Assembly (NCBI GenBank): GCA_963402885.1
Contig: OY727094.1
Coordinates: 6,388,501 to 6,452,500 of the forward strand
DNA: 64,000 nt
Reading direction: 5' to 3'
Source: Antedon bifida
Lineage: Eukaryota; Echinodermata; Crinoidea; Comatulida; Antedonidae
A program made the translations under genes and the position numbers. The notes under the pieces are model-generated. The model worked only from the letters and a program-made list of their open reading frames with translations. It was not told the origin of the DNA and ran no database searches. This document shows, in pieces, positions 1 through 12,769 of the stretch. Every line of letters begins with the position of its first letter. Position 1 is the first letter of the stretch.

Positions 1-1421
1 TCATCAGGAGATGATAATGAAAATACGACCACTAAACCGGAATCTGATGAATTTTTATACAATACAAAACAAATTTTTACTGGAAGCTCTGCTCAAGCAA
101 GCAATGCGAACGAGAATTTGCGTAAAAGGCGGCAAAAAGGAGGTAACCGCAAGGAACTTCATCTTGACATTTGTGGTCCGAGTGGAGACATTTTGCAACA
201 AGTTTTGTCAGAGGATTCTGTTTTTGATAATAATTTAACTTACAGTCAAATCCCAAGAGAAGAACATCAGCGTTCAACCAGTATGAACGATGGAAGATCA
301 CAGCGTTTTTGGCAAGCGAAAGAAAAATTTCAGCCCACACGTCACTGTAGCTTAGATCATTGTTTCTTTGTTCCACAGGATTTTGATTCTGAGCCAGATT
401 ATAGTTTGACCGCTCCTGTTGTGTTGACTGCTCCTGTCGCGTTACAAGGAAACCCCGGATCCAAGAATTCCGGAGAGAACATATATTTACATGAGGTCAA
501 TCAAGTTTTGGATAATGATGAAACTAAAGCGATTGAGATCACAGAATCAGATCATGTGCCATTTGCGAGAATAAATTTAGGATCCAATCAGGATTCAAAG
601 GCTAATGAAAAGCCAACTGAAACTGTGACATCAGCTGGTACAGGAAAGCCAGATACACCACAAGCTGTAAGATTAGATCATCACGATATCAACGTCAGGG
701 TTGAAGCTTGTGACTCAACATCTCCAGCGAAAAACGGAAGCCCATCGACTGCTCAGCAATTATACTCAACAGATAAATGTAACATGAATAAATTTAACAG
801 TATGCAGGAAAATCCTACAGGAAAATCGCCGGAGAAAAGCGTAAACATCGAGAAAATGCCAAAAAGTCCAAGCACTGCTTCATCGGTTTTTGGCCGTTTG
901 TTTTCCTTGCGACGCAAGAACAAGGATGATAATAACAAAAGCAAGGATGATAGTTTTAAAAATATTAACGAAGATGATCAAACGGTAACAAAAATGGCAC
1001 TTAAGAAATCATTAAGTTCGGATATTACTGTACGCTTCTCTGACTTAAGTTGCGAGAGTGATGAAGTTTGGTTTGATAATGTTACAAGCGAAGATTTTAG
1101 TGGCACTACCGAGAAACGTTCGTCCTTCCAGGAGGTTTTACGCGTAACCTTGTCGAAGGACGATCGCAGACGTTTAGGCCCGCCTGTAAAACGCAAACCA
1201 TACTACAAACGGACCTTGAGCGACCCGTATAAAACCAGAGATTCGCAAGAAGGATTTCTTGTACGTACTGGATCAGAAAAAGCACGCAAAGTGAGTCGAA
1301 AACCGAGACAGCGTGGTGGTTCAGCACGTGGGATATGTAGCCTGTGTGGATTTACGGTTGGACGAGAACGTGCGTATATAAAAGGACGCTTATTCCATGA
1401 ATCCTGCATTTATTGTTCCAA
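1..1421 (+). CDS. Long exon of a LIM-domain protein (partial, 5' end outside window)
   Basis: The frame is open from base 1 to the stop at 1423. There is no obvious start, so the exon or its coding part begins upstream. Coding should end at 1421, where a CCAA/GTAAGT donor gives 473 codons plus 2 nt (phase 2). Most of the product is hydrophilic, Ser/Asn/Asp/Lys-rich and probably disordered. A basic patch lies near residues 295-310. KRTLSDP at 403-409 fits the RxxSxP form of a 14-3-3 site. The C-terminal end has the first half of a LIM domain: C446-x2-C449-x16-H466-x2-C469-x2-C472, then a split Lys codon. The sixth ligand lies in the exon at 33182. LIM domains bind two zinc ions and mediate protein contacts, often in cytoskeletal or scaffold proteins. 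That role is family knowledge. The orthologue was not identified. Confidence 0.85.
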
Positions 1422-1800
1422 GTAAGTGTCTTTTTATTTTTACTTTTTAGATTTTCTAAGATAATACTAAATGCAACATGATATTTTTGGATATTCTATT
1501 TTTATTGCCTTTTTTATTTTTTGTTCGATCGAGAGATCAGATTTCATATCATATAGCCTTGTGAACAAATTTATTTACATTTTTACTGTGTATATAGTAA
1601 ACGGTGTCTTCCTGTTACTAATACACCCATAAAAAGCATAACAATGTCCCTGCTAAAATTAGAACAAGTAAGTTATCTTTTTTAATAAAAAAATGTTTTA
1701 GATAAATTAAATTATTTTCACTTTTTCTTAAAAAGTTCATTTTTATATAAATATATAGTGTATTTAATTTGTATTGTTTATTTTTTTTTTAGTCTTTGTC

Positions 1801-1925
1801 TAAAGCTCTATTTACACTATCAAACTTTATGTGACAAAAATATGTGATGTTCCCATGGACATGATGTCATATCACTACTATATTTAGGCATATTACTACC
1901 ATATTTGGGCACATCCCACTTGGAA
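1801..1925. mobile_element. MITE family A, degenerate copy
   Basis: Begins TAAAGCTCTATTTACACTAT and carries the family core (TGTGATG, CATGATGTCATATCACTAC, ATTTGGGCACATC). The right terminal repeat is lost. Confidence 0.6.
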
Positions 1926-4195
1926 TTACTTTAAAAATAGTATATAATATAAAATATAATTTTTTTATTTTCAAGTTTACATCTTCGCAAAGATATAATG
2001 AGTCCTATTTTTAAATATTTTTTTATTGAAAATTTCCAAAAGATAATGCAAAAATAACGTCTTAAACATTAAAAATCACCAAATATTACATATTATTTTA
2101 ACTTTAATATTGGTTTATTTTTCTATATCCTTAATTTCCGAGGAACACATTTTCACAAAAATAAAAGTCATGTGAAAATTAAGTTTAAATTACTGCACTT
2201 GCTTTAATATTTGTTATTTACATTTAAAAACATAATTTAAATCATCCATGTGTTTACTCACTATTGTTACTTATTTATTTACCGTTGGGTGGATACATCT
2301 AGTTAAAGTGACTTTGAACTTTTTACCATGAACCGGACGTTTGCGGTGACAATATTGGAAATTATCCAATTTTTTTTTCGTAGGCTCAAGTATGAAATTA
2401 TGACTAAACAAATCAAACGACTTGAGGTGTAAAATGTAATTATAATATCACTAGATATCATGTATTTATTAACTTTAATTATTTGTATATTATATCTGAC
2501 CTACTTTATGAGAAGCTAAGTCACCGCGACCCACATGTTATGTTACTTCAAATTTCTGTAGGTCAGGTCCTAAATTTATACAACAGGGGGTGGAGGTGAA
2601 GAGTATAATGATTTCAAAGTCATTAATAATAAGTGTTGTATATACAGTACGGTACCAATCCAAAAAAAAATGTATGTAAAATCCATACCAATCAATGTTG
2701 ACCTTAACTTGACCTTTTAACACATAGATCCGATAGGTATGTTTTGTTTATCTTACATAAAGTAAAAACATTTATGAATTGAAACTACACATTAAATTAC
2801 TAAAAATAGATTTTTTAATTTTTAGACAAAATCACAGATTATGCATTAAGATGACTCTGTATGCAACATATTTTAATAATAAAGTTACCTGGCTTGAACA
2901 TAGTATCAATATCAAGATGCAACTTCACTTTATACCATGATAAAGATTGAGAATTTAAAAAATTTAGCTATATTTTATTTTTTTATATCCAAATTTTTAT
3001 TTTTTTTTTTTAAATCTATACATAAACCAGGTCAGGAAATACTTGGATGGACTGAACTATTTTGTTAATAGTGCCCTGGCAAAGATATACAAATTCTTTA
3101 ACAATATTTGCTATGTGATTACCAGTATTTTAGGATGTTCAGCCAGGGAGATGTAAAAAATATCTCACTGGTTCAGCAAAGATAAAAAAAAACATGTAAA
3201 CATGTATTTCCTTATTATATATTGTAATATCCATAGGAAAGGGAAACATGTGTAATACATTTGTCAAGTATTATAACAACTTTAGATACTATACTTTAAA
3301 CTACTAAAGTGAGAAATGAATATCTATAATAACAATTAACATTTTACAGAAACCCACTTAGAATTAGTTTTTTAGTTTAAATGTGGTTAAAAGCATTGTT
3401 TTAAATTGTAGTGAGGATCAAGAAGGGATATCTCCCTGTTTGTTTTTAAAGCTTAAAGTACCTGTAATTGTTTCCACATAGGATGTATTACAAGTTTAAA
3501 AGCCGCTTTTAACCTACTCCTAAATTGAATAGGATTAAAAGGAGGAAGTGTTTGGAATAATAATGTAGAATAACTATATTTACGTATCCTGAAAAGCTTT
3601 ACCATTTTGGTAGACAACATTTCAGGGGTGAATCACAAAACATTCAGCCTAACTATAATTTATCGGTAAATGATGTAAACTTTAAATGTATTTCTTAACT
3701 TGCATCATCAACATTTTCACTTCTTTCAGCAAACTTTCTACATTTTGCGTGCTCTTATATGGAGTTTTTGATCAATTTTAATAACAGTTTAACATATTCA
3801 TAGATAATTTGTTTTTGCGTTCCTGAATATTCTTGGCATTTAATTTCTACGCCAGTCTTGCATGGTGTAGTGCCCTCTAGAGCCATTATCATGTCTGAGT
3901 TATTATGTTAGGTTACTGTAGGTATTTCACTTGTTAAAACTCAACTTTTGCATTGAGTAAATTGCAAAAGCACTGGAGTCATTCATGTCAAAATTTATCA
4001 ATTGCTCAGTTTGTTTGACTCTATAAAAAGTCATGTGCGAATTTTGATTTAGGTCCTTGCATACCTACAGTACAGTATTATCCATAACCAACAGTAATAC
4101 AGACTTTGTACCTTCATTGTCAAAACCCTGTAGTCTACTAGTGTTTATTTCGAAGGAAATCTGTAAAAAAAAAATAATAATTTTGGTTTCGTACA

Positions 4196-4416
4196 GTATA
4201 GGAATCATGTCAAAATTATTCTACTGCAGTACTCTATAGTATCTATATTTTTTATTGCGTGTATAATTTTAGTTAATTTCAATGTGAAGTTATGCACCAG
4301 TCACTGCAATAAACAGTGTGTATGATTTATCCTGTTAAATAATTTAACAAACATGTTTAGTGTTAACAAAAATTAGTACTGCAGGAACTTCAGTAAAATA
4401 ATTTGGACATGGTCCC
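4196..4416. mobile_element. CTGCAG-ended MITE (family C) copy
   Basis: Left end CATGTCAAAATTATTCTACT then GCAGTA; right end GCAGG...CAGTAAAATAATTTGGACATGG, its inverted counterpart. TGTGTATGATT in the middle is shared with the other copies. Confidence 0.6.
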
Positions 4417-4957
4417 TACTTATACTTCTACCATGCTATTAAGGTAGTACACAGCAGTGATGTAGCCATGAGAAATAGTGTTCCGGTTTTTCGCAAGAAA
4501 AGGGAATAATAATAATAATAAACGCCACTGGCAAAGGCCTCTGTGAAAAAGTGGTCAGGTTTGAACCTTACCAACCATACTGGTGGCTGCACAGCCCTAC
4601 ACAGTTTATTTTTATCCATGACTTTTGAAAATAATTGGCAGGAAACACGATAATCATCATATTCTTATTAAATATGGCAGTACCTGTTATGTTGACATGT
4701 CTGATGATATCACTTAATTAATTACGGGTTTAGGATTACCTGAAGACATACCGACAAAGCATTTTATAATTAGTATAACATGCAAGTCATTTCATAAACA
4801 ATTAGTAATTATGAAACCGTAATGTTTAACATTTTGAAAGTTATGGTTTAGTGTAAATATTTGTAGATAATGTTATTTATAAACTAGTGAGTGGAGGAGT
4901 GTCAGGAAGCAAATGACTAGGCCTGCTATTTGTATACTATAGAATGCCTATAATATT

Positions 4958-5012
4958 GAGGGGATACCTTTGGACCCAACAAAGTGTCCCCTTAATATAG
5001 ATGTCCCCTGGT
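4958..5012. mobile_element. TACAGTAGAACC-type element (family B), fragment
   Basis: Shows GGGGATACC and GTGTCCCCTTAATATAG, the internal motifs of the family. Confidence 0.45.
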
Positions 5013-5168
5013 AAATGGGCTTTTTCATATGCAATTAAGGCAGAAATCATGAATAATTCATTACCTGAATTATCTTCTATTATAAAGAATTGCAAGATAG
5101 CTGATCTACTTCCTAAATATACTAAACCTAACCCTCTAAATAATCTCTCTCAACTATTAAAAAAAAAA

Positions 5169-5250
5169 GCATGTTCTTGAAAGACCTCGAACCGAGGGCT
5201 CCAGTGTAATAGGTTAAAGCCTTTACCACTAGACCAAACATTTCGGTTGG
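5169..5250 (-). repeat. tRNA-like (SINE) remnant
   Basis: The - strand reads TGGTCTAGTGG, a perfect match to the Pol III A box consensus, then CTCGGTTCGAGGTC, a near B box, followed by a T8 run. The stems do not pair properly, so it is a tRNA-derived repeat or pseudogene, not a functional tRNA. Confidence 0.45.
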
Positions 5251-5510
5251 CGAACGCTGTTTACACAAATTATTTAATCTCTCTGCATGCATATATAGCA
5301 CCCTCTATAATGACCCATATTATGTCATAATTATTCTAATGAATTATTCATGATTTCTGCCTTAATTGCATAGGAAAAAATGGCCATAGTGTTAAAAGCT
5401 CTTGTTTATTTTACAGGAAATTGTTCCCATAAATAGATGTGTCCCTTGAATAGAAGTGGAAAAATATTGCTGTTGTTATGTAACATTTTCCTAGAAACCA
5501 ATTATAAGGT

Positions 5511-5650
5511 CTATCAAGCTAGTGTGAAAAAAGTGTGATGTGCCTATGGTAGTGAAATGCCCAAATATGCTAGTGATATGACATCATATCCATATATGGA
5601 CACATCACTTTTTTTTCACAAAAAGTTTGATAGTGTAGACAGAGCTTTAG
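5511..5650. mobile_element. MITE family A copy
   Basis: Internal core plus intact right end TTTGATAGTGTAGACAGAGC. The left end is shortened and diverged. Confidence 0.7.
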
Positions 5651-6475
5651 TTTGTAATATACATCAAATCTTGAGAAAAAAATATTCAAATTTGAGGGCA
5701 GTGTAATATCTTGGATTATCTATTGCTATAACCAACAAAATAAAAAATTGATTGACAAAAATATTTGTAACTCAGATGAGACCACAACACAAGTCTAATC
5801 TACTTCATAGTACTGTTAAATCACCATAAAAAATGTTTTTTTTATGGTGAACTAAAAAGTATGTATGTAAAAGACAATAAAAATGATACATGGATTCTTT
5901 GTATCTCATGTCATTCCAATTTCCTGGGCTAAAAGGAAACAGGTTTAACAGTAATTTCTTGATTTCAAAATATAATTTTCTTTCAGGCATTTACTTGTTG
6001 AAATGCATATTTTGTTAAATATATTTTGAAATGCGTGACTGTGCAGCTCGATACGAGACAGATGCTAGTTTCTATCTAAATCTGTACGTACTCGATTCTA
6101 AACAGTGGCTTCCTGAATATGATTATCTGGCCTGATTATTTCTATTTTGGGATATCTAAAAGTTTCATCTAAATTCTTGCAATTTATCAAATTAATTTTT
6201 GGCCTTTTCAACAAGATTTCAAATGTTCGCTTCCAAATTTAAAAAATTGCGAAAAATTACCAATATAGAATAGAATTCCCAGGTGACTACTTTCTGTGGT
6301 ACAATTTGACCCATTAATTGATTTTCTATCAAAAGTAGTATGAAATATTTCATTCAGAGTGTTTTTGATGATTGTTTTTTCAGTTGTGATTTCTAGTTTT
6401 TTTGTTTTTTGTGGGGGTGGGGGAGGGGTGTTTAAAGGTAGGCCTAGATTGCATGGAAAATTTTGGGAAAATAGG

Positions 6476-6645
6476 ACTGTAGTAGAATCCCCTCCCTCTC
6501 CCTCCCTCCTTTAGGACATCCTTATTCAGAAGATGTTACTATAAGGACAATTTTCAGTGAAACAAACAAAGGGCAAAATGTTTTTAACACTAAAGCCTAT
6601 TTAGGGGAAACCACTATTAAGTGGACACTTTGTTAAAAAGAGGTA
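6476..6645. mobile_element. Family B element, diverged
   Basis: AGTAGAATCCCCTCC, GGACATCCTTATTCAGA and CCACTATTAAGTGGACAC appear in order. These are degraded versions of the repeated TATTAAGGGGACA motif. Confidence 0.5.
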
Positions 6646-8026
6646 TTCTGTAATCCTTTATAACAATTAATAGTATAATTTGTTTATAATATCCTGCAAA
6701 ATTACATTTAAAGTCAAATGTCTTAATTGCGTCTGTGTCACATATTTTGATTATTTATTATGAGTATATTTATTAAGCTGATAGTCATTGTTATTTTTGT
6801 TAATGAGGTGAGTCATTTTATCTATGACTTCTCATACCCTTAGGAAATTTAATTGTCAAAAAAAGTGCATATGATTTTATGTTATCTCACTGGGATACTC
6901 CCTGTATATACAGTCACATCTTTTTTTAGCGGACCTGATGAGCCCCAATTGCTCACTTGGTCATAAAACTATTCCATAAATGAGCATGTTTTCTCTTTTT
7001 TTCTCTCTCTTTCTGAAAGATTTTTTTAAAAACAGATTTATGATTGGAGTCTTGTAATACCTGCCAACCATTATTGTGTCAAGAAATGTGCCATATGCAA
7101 AAAAAAAAGATGTGTGGTGAAAAGGGGGACTGTGGCTTCCACAGTAAGCAAAAAACAAAATTGAATTCTGCTTTGATTAATAAGCTAAAGAGGTCTGTTT
7201 AAACACAAAGTGTCCCTTGTAAAGTTTAAAGGGGGTTGGGATGATTTTAACGTCCTTGCTGGATCTTCTATGATCTGACATTGTATCACACACTTTCTTG
7301 CTGTTTTTCTGTATTGCTAAAGTGAATGTGTCTTTTGTGTCTGTCACTTATTTAATTGTGAATAAAATTTAATAAACAAAAGTCGGTATGATTCGTATTG
7401 ACAGGCAATTTTGTTTTCCAATTATTTTTAGTTTGCCGCCCTCTCCTGTTAAAAAACTTTTAAAAAGTATTTTTCTTTTAACTAAAGAGGGCAGTAGTTA
7501 CTTTTTCTATAATATCAGATTGAATCAGATTTTACTTTAAAATACACCTGGATGCTATTTGAAAAATCTTATATAAATAAAAAAATAAAATACACTAAAC
7601 GCAAAATACTAAAAAGGAATCCGCAAGAGGTTTCTAGGCCATGGCTCAATATCATTGTCGATCGATATTGACTTCGAACAATTTTTTTTAAACCTTTTTT
7701 TCTATATAGTACCCTATATAATTCAGAGAAATTTGTAAAAATAGATTTTAATAGGCAATATACACCTGCCTTGATATGTTAAAAATGTTTAAAATTGTCA
7801 TCACTTGACATTAATATTGATGTTGTATGTATAGTATAGCACATCAAATCTTTTCATATAACACCTGCCAAATTTGTTAATAGAGGATGTGCGGTATATA
7901 ATGGAGCCCTCTATTATTTTAACATTTTCAGAGCAAATGTTGTTAACAGATATCGAGCATATCGCAAAAGACAAAAAAGAAATGTGTCTGGCCTATTAGT
8001 AAAGTAGTATTTTGTGAACCCATCCT

Positions 8027-8204
8027 TTGGGACATCCCTATTAAGGGGACACTCCTATTTACCATAGGACAGTTTACATTGAATGGAATAAAAGGCAGTT
8101 TGTATGTTGTAACACAACAGCAAACCTCTATTCAGAGGAATACCCTTATTTAGAGAACAGTCTATGTGACCAAAAGCGTCCCCTATAGGAGTTCTACTGT
8201 AATT
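8027..8204. mobile_element. Family B element
   Basis: Starts GGGACATCCCTATTAAGGGG and ends CCCTATAGGAGTTCTACTGT. The inverted relation of the ends suggests a MITE. Confidence 0.6.
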
Positions 8205-8370
8205 ATAGCTAAAAACTGTTAGAATAGCATACTTAAAACATATACAGCAATAAGATATATATTCCTATTTTTTTCTATGCATGACACAAAATCCATATAT
8301 GAGTGAGAGGAATGCAATTGAACATTTCTTTATTTGATTGATCACCAAAACATACAGCAAAGAAATAATG

Positions 8371-8510
8371 TAAAGCTCTGTCTACACTATCAAACTAGTT
8401 TGACAAAAAAAGTGTGATGTGCCCAAATATGGCAGTGATATGACTTCGTCATGTCCATATATGTGCACATCACAATTTTTTGTCACATGAAGTTTGATAG
8501 TCTTTTTTTA
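8371..8510. mobile_element. MITE family A copy
   Basis: Intact left end AAAGCTCTGTCTACACTATC. The right arm reads GTTTGATAGT and then decays into a T run. Confidence 0.75.
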
Positions 8511-9044
8511 ACGCATACACAAATTTAATGAAAAGAATAACATTTCTTTATTGCATACATTTTACTTACATTTCTATATTTATTCAATCGTCATTCTGTC
8601 TACCATGTTAAAATACATATTTCAACTCCAATATACATATATTTCAACAGACACACAAAGCATATGCGATTACATATTAATTTTACTGAAAATTGATTTT
8701 TAAATCATATTTAAAACGAATTTATCTTGATTTGTAAACGTAACTCTTGCAGCTGAATGATGTAGCATGCAAATTTTGTTGTTGTAATCTATTAAAGTAG
8801 ATTGGTGTTCTTACAATCTGAAATTCCGCTGGAAAATTAATTAATGAGTGGCTTCTCTACAAAAGAAATTCAACTGGTTTGAGAGAATTGGCATCTACTG
8901 AAGAATTCCAGATTTCAACGATATAATTATGTATTATGATATCGTATTCATCAAAGGTGCTGGTTTCCGGATTTGTGCTAGGAATTATATTACAATAATT
9001 TTGACATGATGCTAAAAGGACTTTAAAAATATGGATAGTATTAA

Positions 9045-9520
9045 TCTTTCAGTGGAAAGTTAGAGGCTATTTTCGAATAATTGTCAAAATCGGAAATTTA
9101 TTTGTTGCGTACTGATTCAGAATGTAAATATTATCTGTATACTTTTTAGTTTTGCATTGGGACATTTTTACAACAATTGAAGTGATGTTTTTCTGTTGAA
9201 AGTTTATAGTCTTTCCAGATAATATTCACATTTGTCTCATTCTCATTTAATATAAAGTCTACTTTTTGCATTGGGAGCTGTTTAATACAATTGAAAATCT
9301 GAAGGGATGTTTTTCAGTGGAAAGTTAGAGTCTATTTACGGATAATATTGAATTAAATTCAATATAAAGATCTTGCTGTATACGTAATTGCACTGGGAAC
9401 TGTTTAATATAATTGGATGTTTTACAGTGGAAAGTTAGAGATTATTTTGGATGTCATTAGAAATGTATTTTGTTATCTTACTGTAGTTTTTGCATTGGGA
9501 ACTATTTAATGAAATAAAAT
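9045..9520. repeat. Diverged tandem repeat, about four copies of 110-140 bp
   Basis: CAGTGGAAAGTTAGAG-like sequence occurs near 9050, 9193, 9315 and 9425, each followed by TTTTTGCATTGGGA(A/G)CT and TTTAATA. Confidence 0.7.
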
Positions 9521-9789
9521 TTAAAATAAGAAGCTCATTAACTTCAAGATCTTGCTTGGAAGCCTTTTAATGGAACATGTTAAGTACCTATAATTCACAA
9601 ATTCTCCTACAAACCTACACAAAATATAAAAATAGGATTTGACAAAATACTTTGTAGAAAATTTACAGCTAAGAATAAAGAGAGCGGCTGAGGCTGTAAA
9701 ACCACCGGAACAGCATTAAGTTGGTTGGAGAAATAGAGATCTTACTATTTTGTATAGTATTTAACATTTGTCATAGATGTATGTATACA

Positions 9790-9988
9790 GCGTATATACA
9801 CAGTATACTTTGCAATTTAACTACTGATTAGCCATCTTTCTGATTGTTGATGTATAGAACTATCAATCGTATCTTATTGAAAGAAAGATAGATAAGATTT
9901 ATCATCAGGGTCAGCTTATATTTATCTTGACTGAAAAGAAGAAATCAGTTTCATTTTAGTAGAGAACTGGATTTATAACAGATACAAG
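9790..9988 (+). other. Possible noncoding first exon with strong donor
   Basis: ATACAAG/GTAAGTAC at 9989 is a near-consensus donor. A TATATA-containing stretch lies near 9791. All three frames before the donor are interrupted by stops and no ATG-open frame reaches it, so it could only be an untranslated exon. It could also be a chance donor in intron DNA. Confidence 0.2.
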
Positions 9989-10629
9989 GTAAGTACATTT
10001 TCGTCTATAAAAGTATTATTTTTTAAACTATGTTTTTGTAATTCATAATTTTGTTGCTGTTTTCTGAGAAATTTCAGATATAGTGTTGGAATTGTATAGC
10101 TATATACTTTTAAACTTTTAGCTAGTGTCGGAGTTACACGTTTATATACAGCTATTTTTAGATACAGATAGTGTCAGAATTGTAGCTAGCAGTCTAGCAA
10201 TTCAGCTATTCATAGAATATGTCTGAATAGCAAATTCTTTTATTTATTAGAAGAATTCTTTGCTATTTTCAACTGAGATGATATGCTGGTTTATAGTTAG
10301 ACCCAGATAGACCATGTCCTTTTAGAGATCTGTTATAATTTGGTTTTATTCATAAACAAAACAAATGTATTGATATGTGTTTAATCGGAGTGTTTTCAAC
10401 AAAACGGCTGTAAAATCTTCTAGTTTGCTACAAAATTTATTGGGCAAATTGCTTTTGCAAACATCTTCTTGGTTTTCATTTATTAATGGCTACTTTAAAG
10501 AAAGGGATATTGCTTTGAATGGTTATTTCAAGAGTTCTAAATTACTGTAAAATTTAAATATCTTCTACTGGGTTTGCTTAGTTATTATGTTAAACCATTA
10601 TTCTGGTTGCATACATTTCTAGAGTATCT

Positions 10630-10704
10630 GGTCACATACGTTTCTGAATTTGTACCTGGTCACATACGTTTCTGGATTTGTACCTGCTCACATACGTTTC
10701 TGAA
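10630..10704. repeat. 28-bp tandem repeat, three copies
   Basis: CACATACGTTTCTG at 10633, 10661 and 10689. A degraded copy lies just upstream. Confidence 0.8.
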
Positions 10705-11512
10705 GTACTGTTTAGTTTTCGTTTATATTCAGAACAGTATCAAAGATAGGAGATTCACACTTCTATGTAAAATATGTATATTTTATCAACCATTATTCCT
10801 GTTACCGTAGAGGAAATTTCGTTCATGCTGTTACATAGGTTTCTGTAGTATTGTTTACTTTCATATTCGGAACAATATCAAAGATAGGATTGTTCGTTAT
10901 TTTATCATTGCATCAACAAATAACTTTTTTCTTCTACTGCAGATACATGTCGTGTCAAAGTATTTCTACTGTGTTTGATAAATTTGTGTGTTTACGTTGC
11001 ATATTTATCACACCTTAAGTGTAAATACTTGGAAGAAGGTTTTTTTCAAGATTATGAAGGTTGTCTCAATACCAGAAACAAGGCTATGACACAATTTGAA
11101 AAGTTCTTGATTGTTTTCAAAATAAACTTTTTTTAATTGGATGCTTGACTTCTGCCCCAATTATCCTTGAAAAGTGGTAATGTTGAAATGCCTTTACATG
11201 TCAAGTTTATTTCACTGGCTGTGTAATTAAAAGCATACTGTGTTTACAAATGGACATTTTCAATGAAGAGTGTATACAATGCTATTCAAGTGTGTGGTTA
11301 CAGATGCAATGGTTTAACATACAGGTGTTGTGGTTTGTTTTCCTATGTGCTCACCTGTGTTTGTTCTGGTTTTTTAATTGGTATACCTACTTTGTTGACA
11401 TTCAATCAAAAGGAAGTAGAACAGGTTGGTGATTTTGTTTAAATTGTCTAGATCTGGGAATAATTATTTACCTGACAGTAGAACCACTTCTCTTTCCTGT
11501 ATATCTATAACA

Positions 11513-11576
11513 ATATACACTGGTCAACATAGTTGGGTCTTGAAAGTGTCCACTTAACAGGTTCTACTGTATGTTA
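11513..11576. mobile_element. Family B element, right end
   Basis: Ends AAAGTGTCCACTTAACAGGTTCTACTGTA-like, matching the right end of the other copies. Confidence 0.5.
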
Positions 11577-12014
11577 GCATTGTTAATGATATAACAGAAT
11601 GCAAGAAGGTAGTTGAATCATAATAATTAATTAGCATAATTGTGTTTTGTATAATGTCTCGTTAAATTCCATGTGTTTGTCCATGCATTTGTAGCAAACA
11701 CTGTGTATTCAATCAATGCATATCAATGTTTAATGCAGTATAATCTGAAGTGAATAATAACGAATATTTACTTTATTATATAACTGCTGTACCCTGCATC
11801 CAAATAACCACACTTTTCAATTTGATTATATATGGAATTATTTGAATAAAAATATTTAAAGTTCTAATGAGCCTTTAATTTGATTAAGATGGAATTATTT
11901 GAATAAAAGTATGATATAAAACAGTCAATCTTTTAACTCATGAAGATTTATTTTTTGTATAATTGTGGTATAATTAGTTATATATTTCTATTTTCATTGT
12001 ATACTTTATGCAAC

Positions 12015-12078
12015 ATAAATATAAATAATAGGCCTAAATATAAATAATAGGCCTAAATATAAATAATATGCCTAAATA
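12015..12078. repeat. 19-bp tandem repeat, about 3.5 copies
   Basis: Unit TAAATATAAATAATAGGCC. Confidence 0.85.
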
Positions 12079-12728
12079 ACTTTATAGTAACCTTCTTTTA
12101 TTTTGGGAGCAGGAACGGGAACATTTTGTGGTAACTGCTTAAAAGGCAGCGCAAAATAACTGGTTAAAAACACCCAATTCGGTGTTTAACTGGTTATCTC
12201 TGAGCAATTCTTAGCTGCAACACAAAATAACGGTTATTTGATTGACAGCTGCTGACCTCGAGTCAACTTCACTGCAGTAACGTTTGAATTAACCGCCAGG
12301 ACCAATTGCATTTTGGGTACTTCTAACAATTTTTGACCACCCACTGATTTAAACGGCTATTTTGGAGCAAAGGTTGAGAGATCAGAGATGCAGTCAATAC
12401 AAAAATTACATTTTAAAAATAATCGGTTTATTCGGCGCTATGCATCAGAAACAGACCCTTAAACAAAAATGTAGTCGGTATTTTCAATAACAAGTGGTAA
12501 TAACTGTAATTGATATTATTCCTGTCTCCTTATTGCATATAGTATGAAGATAAAATAACAACACAATACATCAACACAATTTAATTCTTGTTCTGTGTAA
12601 TTACACTATATGTCTCTGATTGACGTTTATAGATTACACTTATTTTACCGGCAAACACCTATCATCCCGTAAGCACATCATATTTTATAATATCTAGAAC
12701 GAACCCGTTTTTAAGACTTCCATATTCT

Positions 12729-12769
12729 TAACCAATCACATGATCAGGTTTCTCTACCGTGATTGGTTA
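12729..12769. other. Perfect 11-bp inverted repeat with paired CCAAT boxes
   Basis: TAACCAATCAC at 12729-12739 and GTGATTGGTTA at 12759-12769 flank a 19-bp loop containing TGATCA. Both arms contain CCAAT. Confidence 0.7.

Larger units (their letters stand above)
1422..9044. other. Intron, no gene; dispersed repeats
   Basis: This part of the first large intron is AT-rich. It holds three copies of the GCTCTGTCTACACTATC MITE, three of the TACAGTAGAACC element, one CTGCAG-ended element and one tRNA-like remnant. Frames are short and stop-rich on both strands. No coding signal was seen. Confidence 0.6.

Noticed and set aside
118-238. Start of the first exon at 118 or of an ORF at 11
   Set aside because: Codon 118 is TTG and the frame is open to base 1; the ORF at 11 is in another frame and ends at 238.
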